Shown: positions 48,331-61,000 of the stretch, piece after piece
Layout of the letters: every line of letters starts with the position of its first letter
How positions within the stretch are numbered: position 1 is the first letter of the stretch
Origin: Membranipora membranacea
Taxonomy: Eukaryota; Bryozoa; Gymnolaemata; Cheilostomatida; Membraniporidae
NCBI GenBank assembly: GCA_914767715.1
Contig: OU612067.1
Span: forward strand, 13,581,001 to 13,645,000
Direction of reading: 5' to 3'
DNA: 64,000 nucleotides
Notes under the pieces: generated by a model
Database searches by the model: none
Seen by the model: only the letters and a program-made list of their open reading frames with translations
Told to the model about the DNA's origin: nothing
Made by a program: the position numbers and the translations under genes

Positions 48331-50015
48331 TTAGTTTTGCTTCAAATCCAAAGACATGAATGATACATTTTTAGTATAAATTGGCACCAATATTTTATTC
48401 CATTCAAGATTATCCCTAATTGCAATGGCAATGATCATTCCGATTGATTGACACGATGATGTTTTCTAACCTCAATTATTAATTTGTGGGCTGTTAGCCT
48501 TGTCCTGAAGCCACCTTTTTTTATTTTTGGTGGCCACATGACAAGGCTAGTAGCTCATAGCTGTTTATTTTGTGTTTTGTTGGTTGTATATAAATCAAGC
48601 TGTTTGATTTGTTGTCGGGGAGCTGTAGAGCAAGTGACTTAATTAGTGTTCACTGCACATGAGGACACAACATCAGCCTCTTCGAAAAATTCATTTATAA
48701 TCTCCATATCAAGTTGTATCTTGTAATGGGAGCATGAGTAACTCTCATCTGCGTTGGAGTCCCTCTTCCCCTTCCCCCTATTCACTGGCTGGTGGGTGTT
48801 ACAAATACCTCCAATAAAAAAGCTTAATGCTTGTGCTGTTTTATATAGTAGACATATACAAGGTACTGCGCTATGGGGTTCTAACTGATGTGCAACTGTA
48901 GGGGTAGAACTCCTTGATGTTTTTACCAACAAAAGTTAAATAACCTTCACGAGCTTGCATAGATTTAAATAATTTATTTATACATTTATTTATTTATCTA
49001 TTATTCTAATGTTATTACAAGATATTAATTCAAAACGTCGAGTACAACGAAACTTTCTTTTGTTCTTTGCTTGAGGAAACTGTCAGTGTAACATCTGCGT
49101 GGTGATGGTGCTACGACACTCTTTCTCTCTTTCACTCTGTGTGCTAAAATACCTCCTACCCCTTAACATGCTTGCGGCTCAAGTCCCTGTTACCTTACTC
49201 AAGGCACCCCACCAGCATCATGTCATAACCAAAACCATGTCATCCAAGCGCCATCATATTATATATCACAACATATTATATTATAATCACTTCTCAAAAC
49301 TTTCTAAGCGACAACCATCATCATTATCAGTAACACCTAAACATATCGGTACTGTATACTACGACCAAAACTACACTTCTGAGGCGCCCTCATTCTATTT
49401 GACTTAGACATATCAAGCTATTTCAAACAAAGACTGACCTCAGTAAGGCCACATCTTATCCAAATCGTAATCCGTTTATCATGTCAAAAAATTTCCACTA
49501 CCAACACCTGTGATTCGTCCTGCATTTCAATCCTTTATAGTGTGATACAGTAGAATTATACTGCAGTGCTGTTTTATTATATATCATTGATATACAATTG
49601 GAAAATCAAAGTTGAAATCACGTATTTATGTGTGAGTGTACGCAGGTTGGAAGGCATATATCAAAGAATTCCTTTAGCTCAAGTTTTCTATAAAGTATGA
49701 AAAAAACTGAGTATTGGTTGCAAAAGTTTAACTGAGTGTCAATAAATAGACCTGGCACAGAAAGGTTCTCTTTCGAAATTTTGAACATCTCACATGAAAG
49801 TGTGCCCTAGTGTACGGTCAAAAGCGTCAAGGTGTTTAAAACAAAATCACTGGTCTCAGCTGGCAGATAGACTGAACTAAAGTTACCTGGAGGCCTTTCA
49901 ATTAGAAAGAGCGATGATTTATTAAAGCAAGTGATCACTATCACAGCGTTCAAAATAAATTATCACTCACTTGGTCTTTCAATTAGACAAATTCGTTTTC
50001 AAATCGCTCACTCAG
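48331..50015. other. Intergenic; no supported gene
   Basis: 48639-48932 on the minus strand has a 97-codon frame ending in MEIINEFFEEADVV, resembling peptides encoded at 18960-19000 (minus); a transposon fragment is likely. The 102-codon frame at 49099-49407 has no features. The rest is AT-rich. Confidence 0.45.
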
Positions 50016-51010
50016 AATGTATGTGTTGGGGGCATCAATATCCATCATGCCTGCCCAAATAAAAATCTTTGTATAAAAAGAGAATGGAAAAGTGAGAGGT
50101 TGTCTTCTTTTTATTCGGGGTAACATAAGTCCTTAATTTTGAAAATGATAACTTGAAACAAAAAATTATTCTTCTCGTGCAGCAGTAACATATCAGGTGC
50201 CACATCAAACTTTGCACCATCCTGTCCAAACAATCAACTCAAGTTATTGAGCAAAATACTTGTATATAACAATTCTGATCAGCTTTAATCTGGCCTGATA
50301 CCTGTGCTTGCCATGCTAATTGTTTCGAAAATCTTACATTCAAAACTTGTTACTGTCACTTGAACGCAAATTTTCATCTTTTCTGCAAATCAAATCAGTG
50401 TGATAACTAATGAGAATGTGTTTTTCAAATATAGAAACTGAAACATGAATGTGACGAAAGCATTTCCAAAACAATGAGCTCAAGACAATAGAGGCCACAC
50501 ATAAGCAGTGAATATTAAACTGAGTATTGAACTAAACGAAGTAAATTCGTATAATCAATAGAACATTTATTGTTGACTTTTTTGAATGAATTAAAGTTAA
50601 AACACTGCTTTTGTATTATTGCAAGCTGTAGGCTGCCCTATGCTATAACCCTAAGCTTAGTACTGCACTCTGTGTTTTCTGATTACCCAGTTTTGTAGCG
50701 ATTAACACAAGTTGCAATCAAATCTTAGCTCATTTCACCAGTTGAGCAGTAAGTAACGATTTAATCATTCTCACTCAAAATTCTGTTGTTTATCAAGTAC
50801 ATAACTATTTTGCTGCATTGGAATGTATATAATCAGTACGTTGAGAGAATATGTGGTCACATGACCTCTTTTTTCTACGCTCTGGCTGATTGTCTGTTGT
50901 TGGAAATAAATCTCTATGAAACCAGTTATGTAAAAACTGTTTAAAATTGATTAAAATGCAGTATTCTACTGTTTCAGAGGCCCAATCACGTGTGTATCTG
51001 AAGTGCAAGC

Positions 51011-53695
51011 ATGGACCTAAAGAACTGGAGACAGCAGCGGAATACAAGACTCGAGGGATTACTTCATAGGATAGAAATAGTTCAAGCGCGTTTACTAGAG
51101 GAGCAAACTCTGCAAAACTCATTGCAACAGGAGCTTGAGAAATATAATCCCTGTTATAAAGCGTGTAAGTCTGAGAAGGAAGGCTTGCAGGTGCAGCAAA
51201 GACTGATCCTATCCAAAACAGAAGAGCTCAAACATCAACTAGACTCGTTTGTAGCTATGATTGAAAAAACAATCACAACTCCGGTGGACAGCCAGTTGAG
51301 ATTATCCAGCAGCGGACCAATTAAGGATGGTCTGAGGGTGGCATATCTTAATTTGGAGGGTGCCAGAAAGAAAACTGCTCAGATCCGTTACGTATTACAG
51401 AGATATGACTTAGATATGCTTTTTATAGTTGAACCACAACTCCCTGTCCAACTCGATCAAAGCAGGTCTACGGTTCATGAGGATTTGCATCAAAGAGTTC
51501 CAAATATAAATATACAGATTGCTGGTTACTCTCTTGAGAGAGAAGATAGAAAACCGGGTGAATGTCAAGCAGGCGTTTGTATTCTGGCGTATATAAGTAA
51601 TAGACTGGATTATTCAGTGATCGAGCGTTACACTAACACAGGGAACCAGCGCCTGCAATATATCTGCCTCCATATAAAATCTGAAAATGCCCACATTGTC
51701 GGGGCATATAATCCTCTCCCTTACAACCAAAACGAGCATATAAGTCTGCTGAGGCGTTTCGCAAACCAGCAGAACGTGATTATTGCTGGAGACATGAACA
51801 TCAATTATTTCAGTAGGCAATATCCATTATCACAAATTGAGGGAAACATGGGGTACACCCAACTGATTGAGAATTATACTAGAGTCTCAATAAAGGATCA
51901 GTACTCACTTTCCCCCTTCCTCTCAGAAACTTTGACCGACCACATTTACACTAAGAAAACTAAAATCCTGGACTATGGCGTTGTGCGCTGCGGAATCAGT
52001 GATCACGACCTAATATTCTGCACACTTAAGTCTGTCAGCCCTGGTGCCAAGCGAAGGTCTGGCAAGGATGTTCTACAGCATGATGTCCCATTGATAGTCA
52101 CAGCTCAGAATCACAAAGACAGTCATCAATTGGCGCAATCTTTACTAGTCAAGGATGCACAGTTCTGGCTCGTTGCGCGCAGAATGGAAACAAGACGGCT
52201 GTCGCTTAGTAAGCTAGTCAAATCTGGTGACATAAAAAGTTTCACAAGTTTCTTGAAAATGTCGGACTTTACTTCTAGTCTAAACGAACTTGTTTGCTCT
52301 TATAATCCTTGCCAGGAGTGTGAGGATATAGAGGTAGCAATCAATAGTCAAAAATCTCATGCTACCACTTTAGATGATTGCTGTCTTATGAGAGAGCTTG
52401 GGGAATGGGCGGTAGAACTTGGCATGGAAGGAATAAGTCAACATATCTTTTTGAATCGAGCTCAACCATTCTTTAGATTTTGTTTCCCGTCTCTTCATGC
52501 CAATTACGGTTTTTCCCTAACGATCCATAACCCGCATTCTGTATGGCCGAGCTGTAAAACAACTTATCCTCGTCATCTAGGAAATCGCTCAATAAAGTTA
52601 TAAGCCTCGCAGGCTATCTAGGTAGCTGCAAGTTTGACACCATCGAGGCAATATACGAAAGAGTGATGAGAACAAGATGCCTCAGACTCGTAGCTACTGA
52701 CCACGCTGACCCAGTATTTACATTCGATAAACTTCCGTCTGGTCGATACAGAGCAATCAAAACGAGGGTAAACATACGAACTGACTGTTTCCGATCCCTC
52801 TGTGTGCGGAAGTTAAATAGTATACTTTTTTAGCCAACCAGTGATAATTCTTACTGTTTATTTATTTTTTTTTTTTCTCATTTTTTACAACCAACCAGAC
52901 CAAAACTTTTTAATGTTTACACCATAACTTTTATTGCTCAGCGAAAACAAAATATTTCTCAAACATGAGACTGTAATAAACGATGAATGAATGAATGAAA
53001 ATGACTTTGACGCAAAGAACGTTTCTCTTGTTCTCAATTACAAACTAGCCAATGTGTGGCATTTGGTGGAAAATGATAAAGGATTCTGGGAGAGCGATTT
53101 GATGTCGAATAAATGTGATGTTGCTCGTGGTTGGTCTGATTTTATTCGCTCAATAATGATTGTTGAGAATCGAACACGAGGTATGATAGAGTTTGACAAT
53201 CTTGTGGGACATCAATACATTAAATACAAACTAAAGGGCATTCTCACATCTTGTAATGCAGAGATGGTTTTCAACAGTGATCGCACAGGAACAATATATT
53301 TTCCTCTAAGGCTGAGGGCTGTGAGAGGTTATCAGACACTTGAGACGAGAACTCTCATAACATCACAAATGTCAGGGGCTTCATCAGTACCTCCCTATTC
53401 ACCATCAGGTTCTACTGGTAGATCTCAGTCTAATCTATCTGGGCGGCTAGATCTCCACAGCAAAACTCAACCCATAAAAAGGACTCAAATCTATCCCGCC
53501 TCCGGCATGTCAGAGAAACTGAAGTCATCTCTACGTGAAACTATTTTCGCTATCAGACAGAAAAATCAAGGAGCTGAAAATCGTTTGGAATGGAATGTAG
53601 TAGGATCGAGTTACATGCTGCCAAGTATTTCATCAATCATAAATGATGAGCTTAGAGCGTATAGTGATGTCTTGTGGACCAAAAATATTGGCTGA
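51011..53695 (+). pseudogene. EEP-nuclease protein gene, copy B (split by a LINE)
   Basis: The frame 51011-52603 (last ~12 codons come from the LINE) and the frame 52991-53695 are the two halves of one gene, as copy A shows. Parts: residues 1-~85 a charged coiled coil (NWRQQRNTRLEGLLHRIEIV); ~110-330 an EEP (AP-endonuclease/DNase I-like) fold with LNLEG, FIVEPQ (catalytic Glu), AYNPLP, AGDMNIN (GDxN), DHIY and GISDHDLIF (SDH), i.e. all key nuclease residues present; then ~180 residues of unknown type up to NPHSVWPS, and after the insert ~230 residues with IYFPLRLRAVRGYQTLETRT and a Ser/Pro-rich stretch. Non-LTR retrotransposons normally place reverse transcriptase behind such a nuclease; no YxDD-type motif occurs here. 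Confidence 0.8.
52562..52998 (+). mobile_element. 5'-truncated LINE insertion (CR1/L2/Rex-like 3' end)
   Basis: Sequence absent from EEP copy A. It encodes the very C-terminus of a non-LTR reverse-transcriptase protein in one open frame ending at 52831-52833 (SRKSLNKVISLAGYLG...; FDKLPSGRYRAIKTRVN; CFRSLCVRKLNSILF), followed by a short 3' UTR and an (ATGA)n tail at about 52983-52997. The SRKKLxKVI...LPSGRRYR...SF layout is familiar from CR1/L2/Rex-type LINEs. Confidence 0.82.
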
Positions 53696-54414
53696 TAAAG
53701 TTGATAACAGGGTATGTAAATAGATATATTGTTTTCAAACGTGAGAAGTTTTTACCCTTTACATTTATATATTATGGATTTTTTGAGAAATTTAGTTCTG
53801 TTTTATTAATGAATAAAAAAGAAAGAATGCGATCCAAATATGCCTCTTTCTACAAGCACTTGAAAGGAAGATTGCTAAGCATGAGAACTGTTCCTGACTT
53901 CTTCTTGGGCAGAGAGATGTTTAAAAAGCTGTGTATCAAGGCGCCTTGATACCCGACATTTGCTATATTACTCCACCACAATAAGGGAAACGAACATATT
54001 CTAGGGTAAAGAAAGCCCATTTTTTGTTAACTGTTAAAGCTTATTACATTGATCAGTTATTTCAAATGTCATTCAATTTAAATTTCATTTACATGATGAT
54101 GACGGGCTACGGAAACAAATTCTAGGACATGAGAACTACATGATATATCTTCCAACTGTCTCTTAACAGACACTCCATAAATAATGAAAGATTTTCTATA
54201 TTTGTGATTAGACAGAGTTGTCCTCTTTTTAAACAACTATTGACAACTCCTGTGATCTGCATGAGATATTTAATCATTTTTGTGATCAGCAATCGAAAAA
54301 ATGATCAGCAATCAAAAAAATGATCATCATTACGGATGATCATTTCTTAGTCCATAGGCTTCAAGATGCACATAACTTCTCTTGTTTGACATTTTCTGCT
54401 GAATAACTGCCGAA

Positions 54415-55070
54415 CAATAATCTGTTTTTTTACGCTCAAAACTATGCTGCTTAACTTTGTACAGTACAGTGATTAAAATGAATGACTTACCTTTCTTACT
54501 CTCTTTGTTTGTTTGCCCTGAGTGAAAATATAATTTTCAAAACAGTTTCGAAAGAAATACTTTTTATGTGAAAAGATAGTTTTCTGAACAGCAGTGGTGT
54601 AACATAACCAATGTTTTGGCTCCGAATGTTTCGCTCTGATTGTTTGGCCTTTATTGTTCGGGTATATTTGTTGGTTGGTCGAACGGAACTTTGATCGCTC
54701 TTTACCACCCAACCAACCAGAGCCAACAAATTGACTAGGTGTAGCTAATAATACAAGAAAGCTCAACGATATCATCATACTTCATTTGCATTGTATCAAC
54801 AAATGTATCTAGAAAATTAAAGCAGACAGAAAATTATGAAGTACGAAGAGATATATATGTGAACCATTACTTGAATATTGATACAATTTCTCTAGGTTTA
54901 GAATATCTTGTGCCTCAATCACAATTGTCTATCGGAGTTGTGTCATAGCCAACTCTGGAAAGACAACTTCTTGTGCTTTCCAAATAATCTCCCTCGGTTA
55001 CTCCTTCTGGGTGAAAAATATATGCCAGAGTATTTTATCATAGCAATTTGGATATTTTTATAGAAGTTTT
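54415..55070. repeat. Duplicated 5'-flank segment S2 (upstream of gene 2)
   Basis: Partner of 47750-48330. Its right part and the following TGCTCAGTAGGCCATTTGAT stretch (about 55185) also match 57690-57960 upstream of gene 3, so at least the proximal part is a shared promoter region of the family. Confidence 0.75.
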
Positions 55071-55311
55071 CTTATTAGTTTTGCTTCGAATAGGAGAACA
55101 ATGGTGGGGTGTCAATAATTTCTCTACAAGAGAATCAATTCCGCTTACATGGCTCAAATAATGCTGGCAGGTGCTATTTGTAATGCTCAGTAGGCCATTT
55201 GATACGAGCCAAAACAATAGTCACATATGAGTTCTAGATATATGTAAGGGCTGATTTCATCAACAGTCAGTCATCAGGTAGGTTTGTTAGAAATCACATC
55301 ATTTTGTCGGG

Positions 55312-57257
55312 ATGGATAGAAGGTTTATCTCACTGCTGATTATCACAGGTGTGTCAGCCCTACATCATCATGGGTCTGAGTAAGTCAACTGGTTTAATTT
55401 GTAGTCAGATGCCAGCAATAGAAGAATCCCATAAAATTTTGATTTTCCAAATCAACTGAACTGAACCATTTTTCTAAATGAAACCTATGACGTTTTTTGT
55501 AAATTACCATTGATTTTATTTGATCATTTTCAATTTTATCCTGACCATACATCAGACAGTGTTAATATTGTTACAGTGTATTCAATTATGTATTTGTTTA
55601 TTGAGGATCTACTTTCTTTCACACAGAAACGACGACCCGATTGTGGCACACTTGAGCCTAGACCTGAAGTCACTACTTCCGCCCGCTCTAGGAAAGGTTA
55701 GTTTTATTTGAGTTTGATTGTGTTGCCTTAATTCTTCAAGGGTCTAAAGTTATGCCCCTACCTTAGTCTCGGTTTGAAAGTACCAGAAGGTAGCAGGGCA
55801 ACTAAATACATATTGAAATGCATGTATCAACATTTTCCTTTATCCTTGTGTCTAATCTGAATAAAAGAGCCTGCCGTTTGTAGTTACTGGGCAGGTACAA
55901 GACGGAGAAACTGGAAACAGACATCCACGCTAATGACTTTCACCTTACAGATGACACAAAACCATTAAATCAAACAATAGAACCCGTTCCTTACCATCAG
56001 ACCTCAGCAGAACTAGGTAGGTTATCTATTCCTTCTTGCTCGTTCACTAGATGGAAAGAAAGGTGCTTTTGAGTTGAGGTACTATGAACCAAGCTGTGAC
56101 AAAGGAGGAGAGCAACTCACCAAAATTAAGCAAATAATTGCAAGAATATATCAATTTGGCCGCCAAAGGTTTTAAAGACAATGCACAAGGGGCAATGGCT
56201 GTATTGAAGATGTTAAAAGTGGGTGTTGGTGCAATGAAGCATAAATGGCTTTTCTTTGTCCAGCATGAGGCTTCAAAACTCGGGTTCATCAAAGAATATC
56301 GGATTCTTCAACCTGATTGGGTTGACACTTGATAAAGGAAATTGATCACGCATATCTGCATGTGTGAAACGGCTTAGTTTAGAACATGATATAGTGTTGA
56401 CATTATTGTCAAAAGTTCTCACTATGTCAGCACTTCATTGTTAACAGTGCAAAGAATTTGGGATCAGATAATGCAGCTACTTTATATTAATAGCCACTAC
56501 TTTTTTTCTGATTATGCAGGTCAAAGATTCTCCTGATTCAGTACACAGACAAAAGCCATGCTCCACAATGATTGTGATGCATGTTTCTAACGTTCATACT
56601 TGATTTGTAGTGACTGATTACGAATACGAATGTGATAAGCTGAGTTGTAGTGGTCAATGTAGCTCAGATTGTGGTGGTCTGTGTATGTGTACTGATGGTA
56701 AAATACTGGAATCATCAAATGCGTGTCCTCAAAGTGAGTGATAAGCCCCAAAAGTTGGTACGCTTGAAAACATATGTGACATATATTGTAACTTATTCTG
56801 TGCCTAGCTGTTTTTAATATACAAGATAACGATAGTCTCTTGTTTAGGAACACATTTATGATCCCACTCGCTCTCTATTGCATGCAGTATGAAGTCTAAC
56901 TGGTGAAAGAAACTTGGCGCCGAATATAGCGGCCAAGCCCTTAAGGCACCCTTATTTCTCAGTCTTCGGCCAGAGTCAGAACTTGAGATTTTAACCCACA
57001 TTACCCACACCAGAGAAAATAAAGCAACAATTACTGAACACACAAGAAATATGCTGTGAATAAAAACGTGAATGCGATCATACAGTTGTGTGTAGACACC
57101 ACATACTGCTATCCTATTTGCTCAATCTCTTATACTCGGTTTTGTAGATGGATGCAACATAGGTGGAAGTGTTATCGGGAATCCTCCAGAACTTGGAAAG
57201 AGAGAGGAAGAGACGAAGCTGTTATCATTACTAAGAAGAGTTCTCAGCAGAAACTGA
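55312..57257 (+). CDS. Secreted cysteine-rich precursor, gene 2
   Basis: Five exons: 55312-55379, 55627-55696, 55884-56016, 56611-56733, 57148-57257 (TGA); GT-AG, phases 2, 0, 1, 1; 167 aa. Signal peptide MDRRFISLLIITGVSALHHH; acidic segment NDDPIVAHLSLDLKSLLPPA; linker LLGRYKTEKLETDIHANDF; eight-cysteine domain C-x4-C-x3-C-x3-C-x3-C-x-C-x11-C-x4-C (CDKLSCSGQCSSDCGGLCMC, then TDGKIL); tail SVIGNPPELGKREEETKLLS then LLRRVLSRN. Exon count, phases and part order equal those of gene 1; the cysteine loops differ slightly. The conserved dibasic-containing tail may be a released peptide or a propeptide. No known family recognised. Confidence 0.82.
56050..56335 (+). pseudogene. Unidentified protein-coding fragment in intron 3 of gene 2
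   Basis: 56050-56135 reads GKKGAFELRYYEPSCDKGGE, then after a frameshift near 56137 the next frame reads LQEYINLAAKGFKDNAQGAM through FIKEYRILQPDWVDT to a stop at 56330-56332. The composition looks like real protein, but I cannot name it. It is probably a retrocopy or transposon fragment, absent from the sister introns. Confidence 0.4.
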
Positions 57258-57450
57258 TCCTATCTGTTCTCGATCCAATAATTTAAATCACAAACTTAAT
57301 ATAGTTAATTGAATAACCAGTATTTACATAATGTAATCTTGATCTTTATCTGTAATCTTAAAATTGAGGCAAAAGGAGGGAACACAACCTCACCACACAA
57401 ATAATACATTATTTAGATGCAATATACTCAGTTTGTATTTGGGCTGAATG

Positions 57451-57456
57451 AATAAA
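57451..57456 (+). terminator. Polyadenylation signal AATAAA, gene 2
   Basis: Hexamer 194 bp after the gene 2 stop codon. Confidence 0.5.
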
Positions 57457-57987
57457 AATGTAAGAGTTTTAATATAACGCAAATCACTACTTAATCAGCA
57501 GTTCAATGTGTGGTATAACGAGGAGAAGAATAAAGTTCGAAAATCTTAATATACCACATTTACGCTGGTAAATGTATATCGAAACAATAATAGAGACAAT
57601 GTGTCAATATAGAAAAGATGAATTTAATCATGAGGCTTGAACAGACCTTTAATTGGAACCATTCGTGAAATCTTGCAGCAACTTCTTCAGGTTTTAGGAT
57701 ATTAGTTGAGGGAGTTATTCACAGCAATCTCTGTTTGCGCCGTAATCTCCAGTTTATTTCGGAGTTATGCCATGTTTAATTAAGAAAAGACAACTTCTTT
57801 TGCTTTTATATCTGTATAGAATATTGTCGATGATTTCAAATTGGAGATCAATGGTTATAACTCTATAATGTTACCCACGTGCAAAATGACAATACCATGA
57901 ATAAAATAATGCTAGAGGGTGATTCTCTGTAATGCTCAGTAGACCATTTGATACGGAAAAAAACAATAGTTCAAGATTTTAATGTGT

Positions 57988-57999
57988 TTATATAAATAT
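57988..57999 (+). promoter_or_regulatory. TATA box of precursor gene 3
   Basis: TTATATAAATAT lies about 70 bp before the ATG, downstream of the family-shared 5' flank. Confidence 0.5.
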
Positions 58000-58063
58000 A
58001 GTTTGTATCAAGACTCAGTTGTCATTGTTGTAATTCGTTTAAGACTCACATTATTTAGTCAGG

Positions 58064-61000
58064 ATGGATAAAAGGCTTATCTTGCTACTGATAATCACAG
58101 CTGTTTCTGCCCTACATCAACATGGGCCTGAGTAAGTCAAACAAAAATCTGAATCAATAATTGTAAGATTCTGCGTCATTCTAAATAAGTTGATGTGATA
58201 TCATGGTAGTAAAATTCCAGCATAAAAAAGAAGTGAAATGCCAGCATAAGTGAGAAACACTTGATTGATTTTCAGGCATGTTAAGTTAATGTTTAACAAG
58301 TAAGCAGAAACTGGAATTTCTTTGGGTAAGTTTTTGCTATTTATATTCCATTGTTACATAGTTTTCTAAATTTTCTGTTACAAAAGCAGCAGAGACAACA
58401 ACCCAGTTGAGGTAAATCTGAGCCTTGACCTGAAGACTGTATTAGCGTCTGCTCTCGCAAAGGTTTGTCTTTTTCGATATTTGATTTCGAGATTCTGACC
58501 TCAATATTGCACGAGTAAGGGGTTTACGTACACTCAAAAGTCTTACTCTGACCACTGTAGAACTGCCGTAGGGTGGCAGGGCATCTAGTGAATCGCAATT
58601 AGAATACCAAAATTTACCAATATACACCTTCCCCTCTTTGTCTCAGTAAATGATCATCTCCATTATGTAATTGTTGGCGCTGTACATATCAAAAGTAAGT
58701 CTGATTGCAATATGATCAGTTTTTTTGCGCATTGTGGCGGCCGTGATGCATTTCAGAGTTAAGGTTATGACATGGATAAATGTTTTTCTTTTATTAAGTA
58801 CCCTTCCGGTCCTTTATTATCCGTTATAACTAGAAAAAAGAGTAACAAATTAGATACGCGACAAACATAGAGTTTCATGGGAGTCATAGTCATGGTGGGA
58901 AAACTCCATGTACATAAAAATGCAGAAGTGAGTATTTTCTAACAAATACAATAATACGACTTGAAAAAATGAAAAAGAAAAACCAACCTCGCTGGTTCTC
59001 TATACCACGGTTACCAAATACAGTATATTAATTCCACAGATAATGGCCATACTGACTCTCGTGATCTGACTGGGCATGTAGATCACTGATAAACTAGGTT
59101 ATCATTACCACAAAGCAGGTGTCGTAAGGCTAAGTATGCATCATGCGTGACTTGAATTCGCGCATGTGCAAGAACAATGAGTTTAGTTTGGGTTCTGATT
59201 GCAACTTTGGAAAGGGGAAATGGGATATCCCCTGCATAAACTGTCAATCAAAATCAGCTAATAATGACAAGAGAGGATAACTATTAATAACAAATCCGCA
59301 CGCTTTGGGGAGTATGTCACCAGAGCAGGTAGCCAATCAGATGGCTTCGGAATTCCGAGACTCAATTTTGCAGAGATCAGCTCATGCCCAGAGCTGAGCA
59401 TGCGCAGAATGAATAATGGCTCTGTACTCTGAAACCCACAAAATATCATGGATTAAAAACTGAATTGAAAATGGTGATAATTGAATGGCGTGTAGAGTAT
59501 TAATGCTTTACATACTTGGTGATACAGAGAATAATACGAAAATACGACATCGACATTGCATATGTAAATTACAAGATAAGTATGATACGGTTAAACAGTA
59601 ATAGATTTTAACACACCTCTGAGTCATTACTGACTGCGACAATACGCAGGTTGATGCACGCTGGATAAAACACTGATTGAGAAACAGCTCTGAAATACGA
59701 GAGGATTAAACTACATTACACTGTTCTAAGATACCAATAGCACAACATTATGAATACATATTCATAGGTAAAGGTTCGACTGCGATGACACGCACACAAG
59801 ATAGACAAATATGTACTATAAATGCAATAAACACCAAAAGAAACATGTTAATATAATGCTAATGATCAATAGCTTACCAGCACAAGGTGATGCTAGTAAG
59901 TACAGCTCCTTCGGTTAAATTACATTCTCAGATGTATGGATACAGCAGCAATCGTAGAAATATTACATTTTGATAATAATGATTTACATTAACATTACAA
60001 AAAATATCAACTGGTGTGTCTGGAAATTGATATGACACTGAAACTAATTATTTACTGTGCGGTCAGAAAACAATAGGGGAAAAACAAAGCACTAGCAAGC
60101 TTGGTGATAGCTTTAACTGTAACTGAAATCCGGAGTAATTAGCCGAGCCTTAAAACCATGGGCACACTGCCAACCCAATTGCTGGGACGTGCCAGCACAC
60201 GCATGCCAAATAGCAAAAACACAACTGAGAATTAATTGATTTTAATTGCCGCGCAACTACCTGTAAGATGTGAAAACATTTTTTACACCAGACGTAAAAT
60301 ATGTTTTTGATTTCAAATAAGAGCGTACAACTCATATTATAATTGCAGCTACTGAGAAGGTACAAGATTGGAAAACTGGAAACGTTCATTCAAGCTGATG
60401 ACCTTCATCTTCCAACAGAACCCGTACTCCAAACAACAGAATCTGTTTACCAGGCACTTATTACCCCTAAAAGAACAGGTAAGTTAACTTACATATTAGA
60501 CACTGATTGAGAAATTGTTTATTGAGAAATGAAGACGCTAGCTTTAAAATTACTGTAGCATTGATTTCAGGTGATGCAGCCCAGAGGGGGGGGGGGGATT
60601 TCGGCCAGTTTGAAGCACATAATGTAAACTGTGGTATTTTTTGTTAATATTGAACAGCGGAAAAGCTACTGCTCCTAAACATGGTAACCAATCTGTTAAA
60701 ACAATTTTCAAGAGTGAAATACTAAGAGTTATGTAAAAGTTGTACAGGGTGTCTGCTATCACAGTCAGTGGCTATTCACCTTCTTGGTATATCTTCGCAC
60801 TAAACACGTATTATTGAAAATAATATCATAGATTGAGTAATAACATATCATTAACACGGACAGATAATATGTAACAATGTTCGATGTGAATAGCTGCGGG
60901 TTCTACGAAAAAACGATGTTCTTCTCAGTATACCTTATCATTCGATTGATACTCGATGTATAGGAATGTGATAAGGCACAAAGATGTAACTTTAGAATGT

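Larger units (their letters stand above)
50018..54275 (+). mobile_element. EEP-protein repeat element, copy B
   Basis: Most complete copy: ~1 kb 5' region, coding region from 51011, then a 3' region running to AACTCCTGTGATCTGCATGA, which ends near the end of solo fragment C. Without the LINE insert it is ~3.8 kb. I see no LTRs, inverted ends, clear target-site duplication or reverse transcriptase, so class is open: a non-autonomous retroelement, an unknown DNA element or a recently spread gene. Confidence 0.75.

Noticed and set aside
54473-54778. Minus-strand 101-codon frame in S2
   Set aside because: The matching S1 segment does not preserve the frame, so it is not under coding constraint.
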